A stretch of 57,063 nt of DNA from assembly GCA_013423325.1 (NCBI GenBank), contig BLJB01000405.1, positions 1 to 57,063 on the forward strand. The letters run 5' to 3'. The notes beneath the pieces were generated by a model, which was not told the DNA's origin, ran no database searches, and saw only the letters and a list, made by a program, of their open reading frames with translations. The position numbers and the translations under genes were made by a program. The DNA comes from Usnea hakonensis. Lineage: Eukaryota > Ascomycota > Lecanoromycetes > Lecanorales > Parmeliaceae. This document shows, in pieces, positions 11,804 to 23,629 of the stretch; within the stretch, counting starts at the first letter, position 1; every line of letters starts with the position of its first letter.

Positions 11804-12908
11804 TCACCTCTCGCTAACCACAGCCTCTCCACCACCCACTCGCGCCGACTTTCCAAGATGGAGAACAAACCCCTCTGCAACTCTAATTCCATCATCAAAC
11901 ACCCTCATCTCCAATTCCTTAAAGATTCTAGATTGCATGCTCACGAGCGCCATGAGCCGAAACGTCTTGATAGCCAGGTCATAGGTGAACAAGTGGTTGT
12001 CGAGTTCGTTGAGGTGGAATGCTAGATTGGCACTTATGCTGACGGCCGTGAGATAAGCACAGCGAGCCTCATTGTCGAATTGGGCGCTGGTCGCCATGCC
12101 GTCGAAGACGGCGGTCCACAGCTCTGACCTTTGGATCACACGTCCGTATTCGTATTCGACTTTAATCAAAGGGTCATCAGGGTCGGTCGCCGTTTCCGTG
12201 AGTATGAGAACGTTGTTGCTGTTGTTCCTGCTTTTGTTGAGGGTAATGTTAAGCATCTTATAGTCGACCTCTGGTACAACCATAGTGCTGTTCACTGTAG
12301 TGTTGCCTGTAAGTGTGTGGCCACCAGCATTGTCGATGGATGAGCGTTCTAGCAAGTCTGTAGAGATTTTCAACTGGCCAACCTCCTGCCCGTTTAATAC
12401 CAAACGCGTCAGACATGTGAAGAAACCCGGTTGCAATTCAAACATAGCCTTGACCGTGTGGAAAAGCGCAGTGACGACATAGCCAACCGGGAGAGGGTCC
12501 GTTCGGGACCTGGACTTGGCTATAATAGTAACATCAGAGTCTTTGGCGATGTAAATGACCTCATGAGCTACCATGCGACGCTCCCAGGGCCATAGCGCCA
12601 ATTCGAACATTGCCTCGAGAGCGGATTTCCACAGGTTGAAGGCATTGAGCGGGCGGTCCTGTGAAAAAGTTGTTGGTGTCTCTAAACCGGCAGGACGATC
12701 AGGGGCTGACAGGGCAAGGCTAGATGAGCTGTTGTTTTTAAATGTCAGTCATGTGATTCTCGAAGTCGGCTTTGCGAAAAGCTTACTTGACAACGTCATT
12801 CAGACTCGTTGTCTCATTATGGAGCGATAAATGTGGATTGACTGCGATGGCATGTATGATGCAGACATTGTGAATGGAAAACAAGGCAAAGAATGAGACT
12901 GCCTTCAT
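11804..12908 (-). CDS. Predicted secreted glycoprotein of unknown function
   Basis: Minus strand, two exons: 12908-12787 and 12728-11804, separated by a 58-bp GTAAGC...ACAG intron with a CTGAC branch site. The frame joins through a split Asn codon to give 348 residues. The first Met begins MKAVSFFALFSIHNVC..., a hydrophobic stretch that looks like a signal peptide. At least six N-X-S/T sites are visible in the mature part (NET, NSS, NTT, NST, NIT, NNS). I recognise no catalytic motif. The last 40 residues lie where another frame is also open, so a further 3' intron and a different C-terminus are possible. Likely extracellular; no function assigned. Confidence 0.65.
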
Positions 12909-12962
12909 CCTAAGTGAATGAAATATCCTGCGAAACAAAATATCACAGAATGACAAAGCCTT

Positions 12963-13223
12963 TTACGGAAAAAGATGATGTGAACTAAACATGTTGCTTA
13001 TAGGAGCCGCTGTAGTAAATGGTAGGGTGCGGCTATCGCCACAAACAAGCAAATCCTGAGCGCGAACAGCGCCAATAATACTACCGTCGGTATGTTGTAC
13101 AGCGACATTGCGCAACAGCGAAAGATAATCAGCCCTTTCTACGGAAATGTAGGAAGTATAGGGTACTCTTACTTCATATCGGCCGCTAATGGTCCCTGCC
13201 GGATATCTGTATCCATTGAGCAA
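12963..13223 (-). CDS. Short unassigned open frame, possible exon or gene remnant
   Basis: An 86-codon frame with protein-like composition (...ISGRYEVRVPYTSYISVERA...) ends only 54 bp upstream of the start of the secreted-protein gene on the same strand. It has no ATG near its start (TTG at the 5' end), so it would be a terminal exon of a gene I could not trace or a remnant. I do not recognise the family. Confidence 0.25.
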   Translation of the reverse strand: MLNGYRYPAGTISGRYEVRVPYTSYISVERADYLSLLRNVAVQHTDGSIIGAVRAQDLLVCGDSRTLPFTTAAPISNMFSSHHLFP

Positions 13224-14240
13224 ACCTCGTAGTCAAGCACGATACTAGAGTTCTGAGAAAGATGTTAATCTTCTGACCTGCCGTAAGAAGCAACAGGCTA
13301 GAGTAAAGATTGCCTGAATATTTTATTACTCATGCAGGTCAGGGAGAGCAACGACATTACCGACAATCATCTGCTGTCAAAGACTTCCAGCGCAGACACT
13401 AGTAGGCTAAGGCGTAATGCTCCAAGCCTTCAAAACCTGATGATGGCGTTGGAATGCATGTTTAACGTTCCGTGTCTCGCTCCAAAGCGCCACATATTGT
13501 ACGTGGAGAATCAGTGGCTCGATTTGTTCACTTTTTCAGATCTGCTGTAGACAGACCAATGTCAGACATTTCTGAAAGTGTAGTCTTCACAGAGTACCTC
13601 AGAGGGAGGCGACTTCCTAAATAGACTTGGTGAGCAGATAGTGTAGATGCAACAACGGTGAAGATTTGTATTCGAGGTTCGATGCTCTCACACTGTCACA
13701 CAATTCCAAATTAGCGTAAGTGTCTAACCAAAGTAGGCTACGGCGATTACCCGCATAAATCGAAAGATGTCAAGGTAACCTCACTCAGCAGAGACCACAA
13801 CAACACTAACGACTTCCAACCATGACATTGAATGTGTCTACATCCATACCTCTCGCTGCAATATTATGCTGTATTGAATAAATTGTATATAGATGTTGTT
13901 TTCTCTAACTGAATGTCCTGCGTTCTCATTATTGTAAGGCTTGTTTCACAAATGGAGGACTGTGTTGTGACAAATGATAAAAGATTCACTCTTTTGTCTT
14001 GCTTGTGTCACCCGGCTTCCCCCCCCCCCCCTTTCTTATTTCCGAAACTAGCCGGCTGCATCTTCACTTCACACCGTCGATATATTTCTATGTGAGGAGG
14101 ATAAGTACTTGTGCTGCGTTTTCTATTTCCATGAAGAAGAAAAAACTAAGCCTCCGCTTCTCACGATCGGTATTTCCACCAACTCAAATTTCTCCTTCAT
14201 TCCAAATCCTCGCCAGATAACATTCTAAACTTAATCCAGG
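13224..14240. other. Intergenic
   Basis: No supported gene. A 72-codon plus-strand frame at 13332-13550 shows no family features. A run of C residues lies near 14020-14032. The 3' part presumably includes the promoter of the gene starting at 14241. Confidence 0.4.
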
Positions 14241-14894
14241 ATGAACGCCCTGCTACCTCCAAATGTGTTCCTAACCCTTAACTCCCCCAATGACGCCGCC
14301 GTTCAGTTGATCTACAAACTGCCCGGAAGATACCGCCTGGTCCGGAAGACGCACCACACGCACGTTGTGGACGGTACGGGCCTGGCTTATAGAAACCTGA
14401 TTGTTCCTAGTCTTGGGACCTCCGAGGTCGTTTTGCGAGGCTCCACCGACCGTCAATACGAGATCGAACTTCTCCAGACCACCACCATCAACCTCCGCAC
14501 CTGGGATCACCGCCACGCCACCAAGGTTGAAAAACACGCTTTCCGAATCGCAAACGGGCAGTGGAGTTTGTGGGACGTTCACACCGACGCTGGGGGGTTT
14601 GATGTCGTTGGGCCAAGGAAGGTGGCGGATTTGATACTTGGAGAGGTACTGGCGCCGGAGCGGGTGGGGCCGTCGGAGGACGATGTGGTGCAAAAGGCAG
14701 GGTTGAATGGGGGCCCGTGGCTGGATGGGCATGGGGTTTATTTGGTGGCTATGTGTATTTGGGTGGGGAAGCAGCCGTGTTGGCAAGTGATGCTGCAGCT
14801 TGATCGTCAGAGGGGAGGGGTGAGTGAGGAGTGTGGTGATGAGTTTTGGCCTTTGGGAGAGGAGGGGGAAGGTGAGGTGGAAAGGAGGGCGTGA
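14241..14894 (+). CDS. Conserved-looking hypothetical protein, 217 aa
   Basis: Single-exon frame opening with ATG at 14241 (MNALLPPNVFLTLNSPND) and closing at 14894. It is soluble, with no signal peptide or membrane segment. The N-terminal 150 residues alternate short beta-like stretches (AVQLIYKLPGRYRLVRK, YEIELLQTTTINLRTW), and the last 20 residues are acidic. I do not recognise the family and no catalytic motif is evident. The ordered composition and clean start and stop argue for a real gene. It has no operon-like partner; the next gene is 1.5 kb away. Confidence 0.6.
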   Translation: MNALLPPNVFLTLNSPNDAAVQLIYKLPGRYRLVRKTHHTHVVDGTGLAYRNLIVPSLGTSEVVLRGSTDRQYEIELLQTTTINLRTWDHRHATKVEKHAFRIANGQWSLWDVHTDAGGFDVVGPRKVADLILGEVLAPERVGPSEDDVVQKAGLNGGPWLDGHGVYLVAMCIWVGKQPCWQVMLQLDRQRGGVSEECGDEFWPLGEEGEGEVERRA

Positions 14895-16362
14895 GTGGAT
14901 TGGTCTTCAGGATTGAAGCGGAAGGGTGAGTGGGAGCTTGCGATGTTGAAAGGAATCGATCGATTCGGAACTCGTTAGCTTGTCTGTTTGCAAATGAAAC
15001 ATGCAATGGTAGCAAACAACAAACGATCCCAAGCCGGAGTGCACTCCAAGACAGGAACCGCCCTTTGCATCGAGGTGCATTTCGAGCGGCGAGGCACCGA
15101 GGTCCATGATGGATGCTCTTGCGCTTTTTCTTATTTGTTACTCCGGCGGCAAATTAAGGGCTAAATTCTAGTACAAATCTCATCGAAAGCCATGTGGTCC
15201 CGTAGGGTAATTCATTGCTAAACTGCTTACGCTTCCCAAATCCCAGTATTACTTCGATTCAAACGGACGTCACTTATAGCAGCTTTGACTGCGGCGGATC
15301 CGGAGGATTTTACTCGCTGTGCCGCATTGTAAATCCGAAGAATGTCCGAATGTTACGTGGCCTGAGGGTGAGAGACCCAGCGTCATTTTGAAGGATTCAA
15401 CGCGGGTGATTTCTGATTGTACCCCTGATGTCAGCCTCTCGCTTTGGTCGATGGCGCCAATTGAGAGAAAGTGACATGATTGTTTGACTGATGAGAGAGT
15501 TGATGACGAAGCCAGCTTGGTAAGATTTATATGAAGTAATGCCAGCGTACATGCACATTTAATCTTTTTAGCTGGCATGAGAGTGGTGGAGAATTAGTGT
15601 GAGGCAAAAGAGGAGTCTCAAAGACAATGCTGAAACATGGCCACGGAGTCTAGGCATGGGTCGGAGGAGTAACGTAAGAGAGGAGGATGTAAAGGATGAC
15701 GGTGACAATAATAGAAATTATTACTCTAGGTAGTACGAATAGGTGGTAGCAAGATTAAGATTAGGTAGGTGGTAGTAGTAGATGATAAATTCTGATACAA
15801 GGCCGAAAAGAAGGTTGGTGGCTGCCACGTTTTTTGGTCGGTTACATATCGTATCAGGGGTTTAGCCTTTAGCTTGCTTACATGTGTCTCGTAGTAGCCT
15901 AGTAGCTACCTTAGAAGCCTATGAAATTAGAGTATTTAAAGTCGGTGTGAATTGAAGATTGCGGCACAGTAATCGATTCACCGACCCTAAGTAAAGTAAA
16001 GTAATTAAATCGTAGTAGTAGGTCATCCACAAGAATTAGCCTGCTTCTATCCTATCATCATCATCGCCATCACCTCGACATGTACGAGTAACAGTGTCTG
16101 TCAAATAATAATATGCAATCCACCTCTACACTCTAATTTCTTTTACCAAATGCCAATTGGTAGTAATCACCAGTCAGCAGTTTGTGACATTTTTATTTCT
16201 TTTGACTGTTAATTTTAACAGCGCCAACCAAACCTGACTCCATCATATTCACTACCCGAAGAATCACATACATAGCCGCCAACATCAATCACGCCCTTGC
16301 CATCATGCAATTCTGTCTTTAGTCACTATTGCCAGTATCCTTACCTTCCCGCTCTATCTGCA
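14895..16362. other. Intergenic, probable promoter region of the coiled-coil gene
   Basis: No gene recognised. The stretch from about 15700 to 16360 is moderately AT-rich with repeated TAG/GTAGTA steps and CATCATCATC, and probably includes the promoter and 5' leader of the gene starting at 16363. The 102-codon minus frame at 15270-15578 is not supported. Confidence 0.4.
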
Positions 16363-17895
16363 ATGGCTGCCTCCGACAAACGCTCCCTCTCTGATATGCA
16401 GCACCCACATTCTTCATCCAACAAGCAGCCTGACGATGATGAAGAAACCTATCGCATTATGGTCCTTCGACTCGACCAAACCGAGGACGAGGTCGACCAG
16501 CACTTTCTACGCACTGCGCTTGATCTCGGCATCAGCATGCCCCAAGAACCCAAACCTACTCTCGACCTCATCACGGACAACGTCGCTACGCTCAATATCA
16601 ATTCCGACAGCCCAGAACCACACCAGCTATCTCCCTCCCGTGCTTCAGAGTCCACTCATGCCGCATCGGATGATTCCATCGAACAAATGAGGCACCGACA
16701 AACCCCATCTCTCACCGCTACATCCACGACCTCTCCTTCCATCAGCTCGACATCCTCCAGCAGATCTAATTACGTCAAGGTCAGGGAAGGCTTCCGTCGC
16801 ATTTCAAGACTACACCGGCGGAAGACACTAGCGGTACCTGTCCCTGCAATACCATTTCGCACCTCGTCTATACTTCACATCGTCCGACCTGGCCTCGAGC
16901 CTCGTGCAATCACAACAGACTATGTCCCTACAGTTTCTGATACCCAGCCCCATGCGATAACAACAAACCACATTCGAACCCTCTCAATACCCCGCGAACG
17001 GATCATGTCTGCTACATATGACGCCCCTCCTTCGCCATCATCGCCTCCACCCTTGTCGCCGCCTCCGCGTTCTCCAGAAGAAGAAACCATAGAGACTCTT
17101 TCTGCCCGTCGCCGCAGCATATCCAATCCCACTCTCAAGAAGCTTCGGACCACTCAACTCCAAGAACAACTCCGCTTCATCAGCTTCGAGGCCTCCCAAC
17201 ACCGCCTCATGCGTACCAAACATCTACAGCACAAACGTGATTCTCTATCCCAGTATCAGGATCAGGAGAGGGATACTCACGCCCGCCACAACGAGGCACT
17301 CTCCTCACTCGAGAATCGACATTTGAGCGCAGAGGTCGACCTTCAAAGGACTCTGCAACTGGAACGTCAAGCTTGCGATACCCGCCTCAAACACATGCAG
17401 GCGTACTGCAATCCCCGTTCAACAGTAGCAGGGATGCCTTCAAGAGTCGTCACTAAATCCGACTACCGCCAACTTGAACAACAATATCACATACGCAACG
17501 GCATGGATAACCTTCACGCCTCTCGCATCAACGTCCTACGAGAGAGGCAAGGCAAACAGCAGGAACGTATAATGGCAAAACAAGAGACGGAGCTCGAAAC
17601 TCTCGAGTCCATTCTCGAGCGGCAGAATGAAGAGCTCGACAAGAAGTTTCGAGATGACGAAATACAGCTGCAGCAAGAGTTCGCGGAGCGCAAGAAGAGA
17701 CTGATCAGGCGATGGGCACTGGCCGAGGCGATTGAGAGGCGGAAATTAGAGCAAGCAACGGGCGAGACCTTTGAGCCGCTACCTCCTATTACGTGGTCCA
17801 GCGGTGAGGATAGTAGGGAGGAAGAGAATGGAAGAGCAAGGGAGGGACGGGGCAAAGATGTCAATCTGGCATATGATGCCATGAATATGATCTAA
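16363..17895 (+). CDS. Coiled-coil protein with disordered N-terminal half, 510 aa
   Basis: Single exon. I chose ATG at 16363 (MAASDKRSLSDMQHPH); the frame is open further upstream, but only to a TTG. Residues 1-240 are low-complexity, rich in Ser, Pro and Thr, with a proline run (PPSPSSPPPLSPPPRSP). From about residue 260 to 475 the sequence is a long charged helix with heptad character, rich in Arg, Gln, Glu and Lys (for example ETELETLESILERQNEELDK and QQEFAERKKRLIRRW), so a coiled coil is likely. No enzymatic motif is seen. It could be a scaffold or filament-associated protein; function not assigned. Confidence 0.75.
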   Translation: MAASDKRSLSDMQHPHSSSNKQPDDDEETYRIMVLRLDQTEDEVDQHFLRTALDLGISMPQEPKPTLDLITDNVATLNINSDSPEPHQLSPSRASESTHAASDDSIEQMRHRQTPSLTATSTTSPSISSTSSSRSNYVKVREGFRRISRLHRRKTLAVPVPAIPFRTSSILHIVRPGLEPRAITTDYVPTVSDTQPHAITTNHIRTLSIPRERIMSATYDAPPSPSSPPPLSPPPRSPEEETIETLSARRRSISNPTLKKLRTTQLQEQLRFISFEASQHRLMRTKHLQHKRDSLSQYQDQERDTHARHNEALSSLENRHLSAEVDLQRTLQLERQACDTRLKHMQAYCNPRSTVAGMPSRVVTKSDYRQLEQQYHIRNGMDNLHASRINVLRERQGKQQERIMAKQETELETLESILERQNEELDKKFRDDEIQLQQEFAERKKRLIRRWALAEAIERRKLEQATGETFEPLPPITWSSGEDSREEENGRAREGRGKDVNLAYDAMNMI

Positions 17896-20800
17896 TTTGG
17901 ATCAACATCTCTATTAAATTGATTAAATTTCGTGTTCTAGGAGCGAGCGAGCATTGCACAGGCGACTTATTTCCAATCGAGTCACTTCAAAACGAGCAAA
18001 TACCTGCGTACATTTACAATCTCTATTTCCATCACAAACGAACACCCCCCTTCCCTTTCCTTCCCACGAACCCTTAAACCAAACCACCTTTCAAACCACC
18101 CAAATCCAAATCCCCCAAACCAAACTAACTCGATCAACACCATTCTGACAACCTCACTCCCATCCCCTTACCATCCACCAATATCTCATGAGAACCACAC
18201 TCCCCTCCCCTCACCTTCCCCCCCCCACCAACCCCAACACACCACCCCAAAAACAACCAACCAAGTCAATCGAAACGTCCATCCTTCCTCCCCTTCCCGC
18301 CGCCACCCAAAAATGCCCACTAATAATTCATTTAATGCCGCTATGACAATTCTGTAATCTCACATGCTTTGATTTAAGCAAAGAGGATGGAGGGGAAGGA
18401 TATTTCTGCGCAGGTTTTTTCTTTTTTTGTGGAGGGGGGGGGGGGGGGCGGGGGGGGNNATTTTTGGGGGGGTTTTTTTTTTTTTTGGGGGGGGGGGGGG
18501 GGGGGCTCAGGGAGGAAGGAAGGAAGGAAGGAAGGGGAGGGCGCGGTGTGTAAGGTGATTAAGTAGAGCGATAGAGGGGAGGGGGGGATGGGGGGGGGGG
18601 CATTGGGAGACGCGGAGATATAGGTAAGGGTTTCTTTTTTTCTTTCTTTCTTTCTTTGCCATCTTTTAGCAACACAGCGGGTGATAGGTCAGGGATATAT
18701 ATATAGCCGGCCTGTCTGTGTATCGATCGACGAGGAAGGAGCGCAGTGCGAAGGGGAGGCGTTGGTTGAGGTTGGCTGACACGGAAGGTTTTTTCACAGA
18801 ATATCGTATCGCCCAGCTGCTATTGTGATGGCAGGGTGCATAGCTGTCATCGAGATATATCAGAGGATTGGAAAAGGTGTGCAAGGAAGGTTTATGGCTC
18901 TGTGAGGATGTAGGATAGTGGAAGTTGGGAGGTATGTGAAATAAAGTAGTTAGCTGTTTAGATAAGTTTTTATCAAGATGATGAATTGGACCAAAGCAGA
19001 GCAGAGCTCTTTGAGCCGAGATATGCTGTCCCTCAATCAATTTTGTATGTCATGTTTGTTGTATATACCACACATATGATTCAAAAGCTTCTTCTTGCAA
19101 GAACGAAATTGTGAGGAATTCTGATCAACGAACAGCAGCCGCTCTACTCAAGCCATCGTTCCAAGAAAAGCAATCACACCCTGCACTTAATGTATAACGA
19201 CATCCTCGTCATCGTCAACGTAGTCAGGAAGACCTCGGGTGACGGTCTCTGATGCCATCGGGTAGAGAAAAGAGCTTTTCACTGAGTCTTGTAGGTGTCG
19301 AACTATCTAGTCAGAGAGTGTAGCACTCTTTGCGCCGGAGATAAGTAGGGATCAAAACGTGCTGCTAGCTGTTGCTAGCTGACTTTTGACGCTCATTCTG
19401 TAGATGGGAATTTTTTCATTCAGGGCAATCGCCTGGAGTGGGGAAGTGTATTGCTGCGGTCAGAAAGTAGGTCGGACTGGCTCGTCTATTCAAAGACTCG
19501 CTTGTTGATGTACAATACAACCATCTTTTGGGTCAGGGATTAGATTAGGACTGATTTTCGTGAAGTAGGATGCTGGGAGATGCTGGGAGTTTGGCAATTG
19601 CAAAGAAGCCCTCATGCCGTTCTGCATTAATGTACCTGTTTTATCGTGGGACACGAACCCTCTTGGCTAAACCATAGATATGCGGTGCGGACCCGGGCGG
19701 TAGAGGGCAAGCACTTCTCAACATGGCTTTTGGTTGGAAAGTGCGTTTTGAAATCGCTGTTTTTGGATTTATTCTTGTATACCTTGAAGAGAGTCTTTTA
19801 GTGTTGTGGCCGTAGATACTTGTAGGCCTCATGAGCATCCATTGAGCTTGACAGACATTCATGGGAAGATATAAAGGTTCCAATTTTCGTATGTGATTGG
19901 CTATGAGAAGGGCGTTACGGTCTTATAGTACAGATACCCTTCGTGGAAAGCTGGGTATACCCATGAGCGTTCAGGCTCCACTGTTGTGGTGCAACATACA
20001 CGTAGATCAAGTACCTAAACAGTGAGTAGTATTCTGAGTATTTCTCTGGCGCCAATCTCACGACTGTACCGGCAACTCTCGAAGTCGCTGGGTGAGAGAT
20101 CTTGCAGCCCATCATTAGAACAGCGCTAGATGTAATGATCAAGACGAGTGTATGATCGGATTGTTACGATCAAACTGTAGAACACATGACGATCTAGCGA
20201 AGAGATCAATTTTCTTTCAAAAAGTAACCGACTTGACTTTCATACCAAAGGCATTGTCATCTGACTTCCAGGATGCCTTGAGAAGAATTAGTAGTCTGTG
20301 GAGCGTTTGATATCTCTGTGCCGCCTACTACACGAACGAAGATAGAAGTCCAATGTCTTTTTCTTGACGATATCTTGGTCAAGATGGCACCCGGGATTCT
20401 GAGCGGAAACCATGTTTGCATCGTCAGTGCATCCTTGTCTCGTGATCAAACGATTCAAAAGCCTGCCGCTGACAACGCCCAAACATGTTGCCTCGTTTTG
20501 GTCTAGATAAATGGCGTCAAAGGACCTCTATTCTTCTTTTCTTCTCCTCCATACAATAGCCAACACACCAACATCAAGAAAAACCATACCAGGGTATCCT
20601 GTCATCCAAAGCTTCAACCATGTGCCCCGGCCCCTTTCATAGAAGCAGTCGAAGATCCAGGCCTCTAACCCCCGACCGAAGCTTCGAAATGCCGTTGCGT
20701 TTGCCATCTGAACGTCCATCTGAGCCGAGTACGGCAACGGCACCAAATAAGGCGAAGGAAAAGACTAGCAGCAGGAACCCAGGAAAAAGGTCCAGTGCTT

Positions 20801-22393
20801 TTTTACGCTAGAGGACAAGAAGCGTAGGAAATAGAAGCGTCGTCTCTGAAAGCGGTGTGTAGGGAGAGTCACGCGTGGGACTATGGGATGGTGTTGTGAC
20901 ATGATGGGGAGTTGGAGGACTTGGTTGACTGTGGGGGTCGATGGGTGATAGGAAATCAGGACAGTCATTACTCATAATGAAAGGCTGGGGATGAAGAGTA
21001 ATGTTTTAGTGCAACGTGTTTCAGTATGCAGTACGTGGAAATAAATCCAAAGGACAGACCCGATGTTCTCTTTGCAAAAGCCATCATCGATCAACCAGCA
21101 GTAACCCTCAATCGTTATAATCCGTGAACATTGCGTAGGAAATGAAATATAGCCTTTGTGGTTAAAAAGTGACTTCAAAGAGGGAAAGCTGTCAAAGGAG
21201 TGATACATATCTTGATTGATCCGTCACATGCGTGTCTTGTTTATCAAGACTGATCCGATCTCTATCTAGGTCAGATTCAGCGGTCGAGCTACTCTGGCTG
21301 GGGCTTCCTCGTTTCTCCATATCCACGAATATCTGAACTGCTGTTGTTGTCGACCGCATTCTTGTGGAAAGTTGGGTGTAGACCTCGAAACCACTGCTTT
21401 TACACATAGTCAAGATGGTAGCTGTCGCGCTTGACAAACAATCAACAAACAAACATGATTTTAATTGATTTATTCAACAAAAACAAGGAGGTTTTCAATT
21501 ACTTTTATGTTAGCGCGTTTACGAAAGGACAGAAGCGACCTTCCAAATAGCCTTTCAGGCCCCAGACAAGATCATCAAAACTTCGAAATGAACTCACTCA
21601 GACGCCAGACGCAACAATGGGCCGCGAAGCAACCAGATTGGAGATTTATCAGTCCTCTGAGCCTAGAAGTCGCCCCACCTACCTTACATTAGTAAAGTCT
21701 TTCTTACTTTGACACTGGGCCAAATCATCAGGAATCTCTATAAAGTATGGTCAGCAGTCCCAACTCGTTCCCACCACCCAACAAAGATCTTCCTCTTTTC
21801 GTGTAGAATCGCATTCAATGAGGGCGCTACTAATGGCAAGGATTGGCTGCTAGAGCGTTTGTAGTAACCCACAGCTTAAGGAGCGAGTTGGCTGGTTTAT
21901 GAGGTTGAAGGACGAAGTTCTATTAGGTGTGTTTGGCTGTTTGGATTGATTGCTGCCAAATTGGATGCTGTTCGAGGAGCGTGATTGCTGATAGGAGGGC
22001 TGTTGCAGAGTAAAGCTCTACAAACAAATCACTGTTTCTGTGCCTTCTCTTTTCAATCATTGCTGATGGATGGATTCGTCGTCCTATTAAGTATGCGATT
22101 GGAGAGCCCAATCTTTGACTCTCTTTGACTGTACTGGGACAGAAACTTAGAGAGTGTGTGGATCATCTTCTAAAAGAGCCCGAGACAATGCACTTGCAAA
22201 ATCCTAAGGCTTTCCGTGGGATACGCAAGGTGGAGATTTACACCCGCCCTTTTCTATCCTTGGCCGCTACGTAGGCAGTTGCGCAAGTATTCTTATAGCT
22301 CGTTGAGACCCTTGCCTATTGAATCAGCCATTGGTACGCGTTTAGGGTCGCTTACCCTACCACTGTATGTATCAAGGGCTGTGTCCTTGACAT
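17896..22393. other. Long intergenic region with homopolymer tracts and a two-base gap
   Basis: About 4.5 kb with no gene that I can support; frames of up to 124 codons (18666-19040 minus) show no family signal. C-rich and A-rich low-complexity DNA lies at 18040-18260. Long G and T homopolymers lie at 18420-18505, followed by GGAA repeats to about 18535. Positions 18458-18459 are N. A gene with many small exons could be hidden between 19200 and 22300. Confidence 0.45.
18431..18505. repeat. G/T homopolymer tracts with NN
   Basis: Consecutive long runs of G, T and G, broken by a single C and by two undetermined bases at 18458-18459. The run lengths are likely unreliable, and the Ns mark an unresolved consensus. 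Confidence 0.8.
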
Positions 22394-23257
22394 TTAGAGG
22401 CCGTCTTCCATCTTACGTCTCAATTGAATAGCTTCCCATCCTTTCCTCACCACATCCGCAGAGATACTGCTACCCAATTTCTCGAGAGCTTCTTCCACGG
22501 GCATTAGATAGCTTTCATACAATGCCTCCTCGGCATCCACGCCAGTGTTCTCGTGTCTGATTGGCTCGTAACCCTCGCCCTCTATCTCGATTCTTTCCTT
22601 TAGAGTCAATCCGGGATCGAATCTGGGCGGATACTGATAGGCCATGTCTTGCTCCTTCTCCCGGGCTGACAATGAGATTTCCAGATCTGGAGGCACGGTC
22701 TCGGCGATGTACCAGAAGAGAATGTACTGCACTGTTTTCTTGATGGGCCACAACTGTACCCAGACAGGCTCTGTCACAAAGGGCGTAGTCGCTGCGCTGA
22801 ATGGAGAGGGATTGTGGGCTTTGGGTTGGCGAGTGGGTATGGGGAGAGGGAGAAGCCGGTTGCGGTACCCTGACTTTTGCACATGTCAACCACTCAATTC
22901 TGTGTTCTTGTCTCAATGGGACGAGGGACCTACTTCTTCAAATCCTTCTCTCTCAGCACCGGGGCCCGTATCCTCGTTAGCATCTCGGCGGCCCTTGGGC
23001 AAAAAATAGTACTTGTGGGTACTATGATAGCAGAGAACGACACGGGAGGAGGCGAGGTGAAAAATGGCTACACCAGCGCCAATGGTGGTGCTAGAGCTGT
23101 CCCAGTTGCCGACTATCGGTGGATCCGCCTTGGGAACATCGGCATGTTCAATGTTGTACGATGCTGCCTTTTGAGACATTCTGGTAGATGCTGCTCCCGG
23201 GCTTGTTCGATGGGATTTTGCGCGGTGGAAGAGCGACTTCATTTGGGACGCAGGCAT
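22394..23257 (-). CDS. Nudix hydrolase, 267 aa
   Basis: Minus strand, exons 23257-22934 and 22873-22394, joined across a 60-bp GTAGGT...AAAG intron in phase 0. The splice completes a textbook Nudix box: GRRDANEDTGPGAEREGFEE ends exon 1 at residues 89-108 and SGY opens exon 2, matching Gx5Ex7REUxEExGU. Nudix enzymes hydrolyse nucleoside diphosphates linked to another moiety, using this helix to bind Mg2+. The beta strands before the box (AGVAIFHLASSRVVLCY, YYFLPKG) fit the fold. The C-terminal half has a conserved-looking Trp/Tyr stretch and an acidic helix. Substrate unknown; the lack of a signal peptide suggests cytosol or nucleus. It starts 372 bp from the divergent MoaE gene. Confidence 0.88.
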
Positions 23258-23629
23258 ATTGTCTTACTAGAGGAGTGCTGTCTGCTATCTAGCGTGGCGA
23301 ATCCATACTGAAATCCTGTCACCGACTGCATTGTGAACTGAGAAGATGCTATCAAGGTCCATAAAGGAATAGGAAGTACTGTACATGTACTTTAGCCCTA
23401 ATCTAATCTGACGTACGGATCACACTTCACAGCTAGCGCGCATTTGATGTCCATTTGAGCATCTTAGTCTCAAATGCTTATGCTTGAACATCTTCCTACT
23501 ATAGGTAGATTGTTGAGTTCCCATCAGCAACACAGCCAGACGCAAAATGGGGTCTGCACCCCGCGCCACACTCACTGGCGATTGAGATAGCTAGCCTGAC
23601 AAGGCGAAAAGCCGGCACTGCATTCAAAA

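Noticed and set aside
18666..19040. 124-codon minus-strand frame in the long intergenic region
   Set aside because: No recognisable domain, odd His/Ser/Pro composition, and no supporting splice or promoter signals.
22515..22916. 133-codon minus-strand frame overlapping the Nudix gene
   Set aside because: Splicing into this frame would destroy the Nudix box; the alternative frame completes it exactly.
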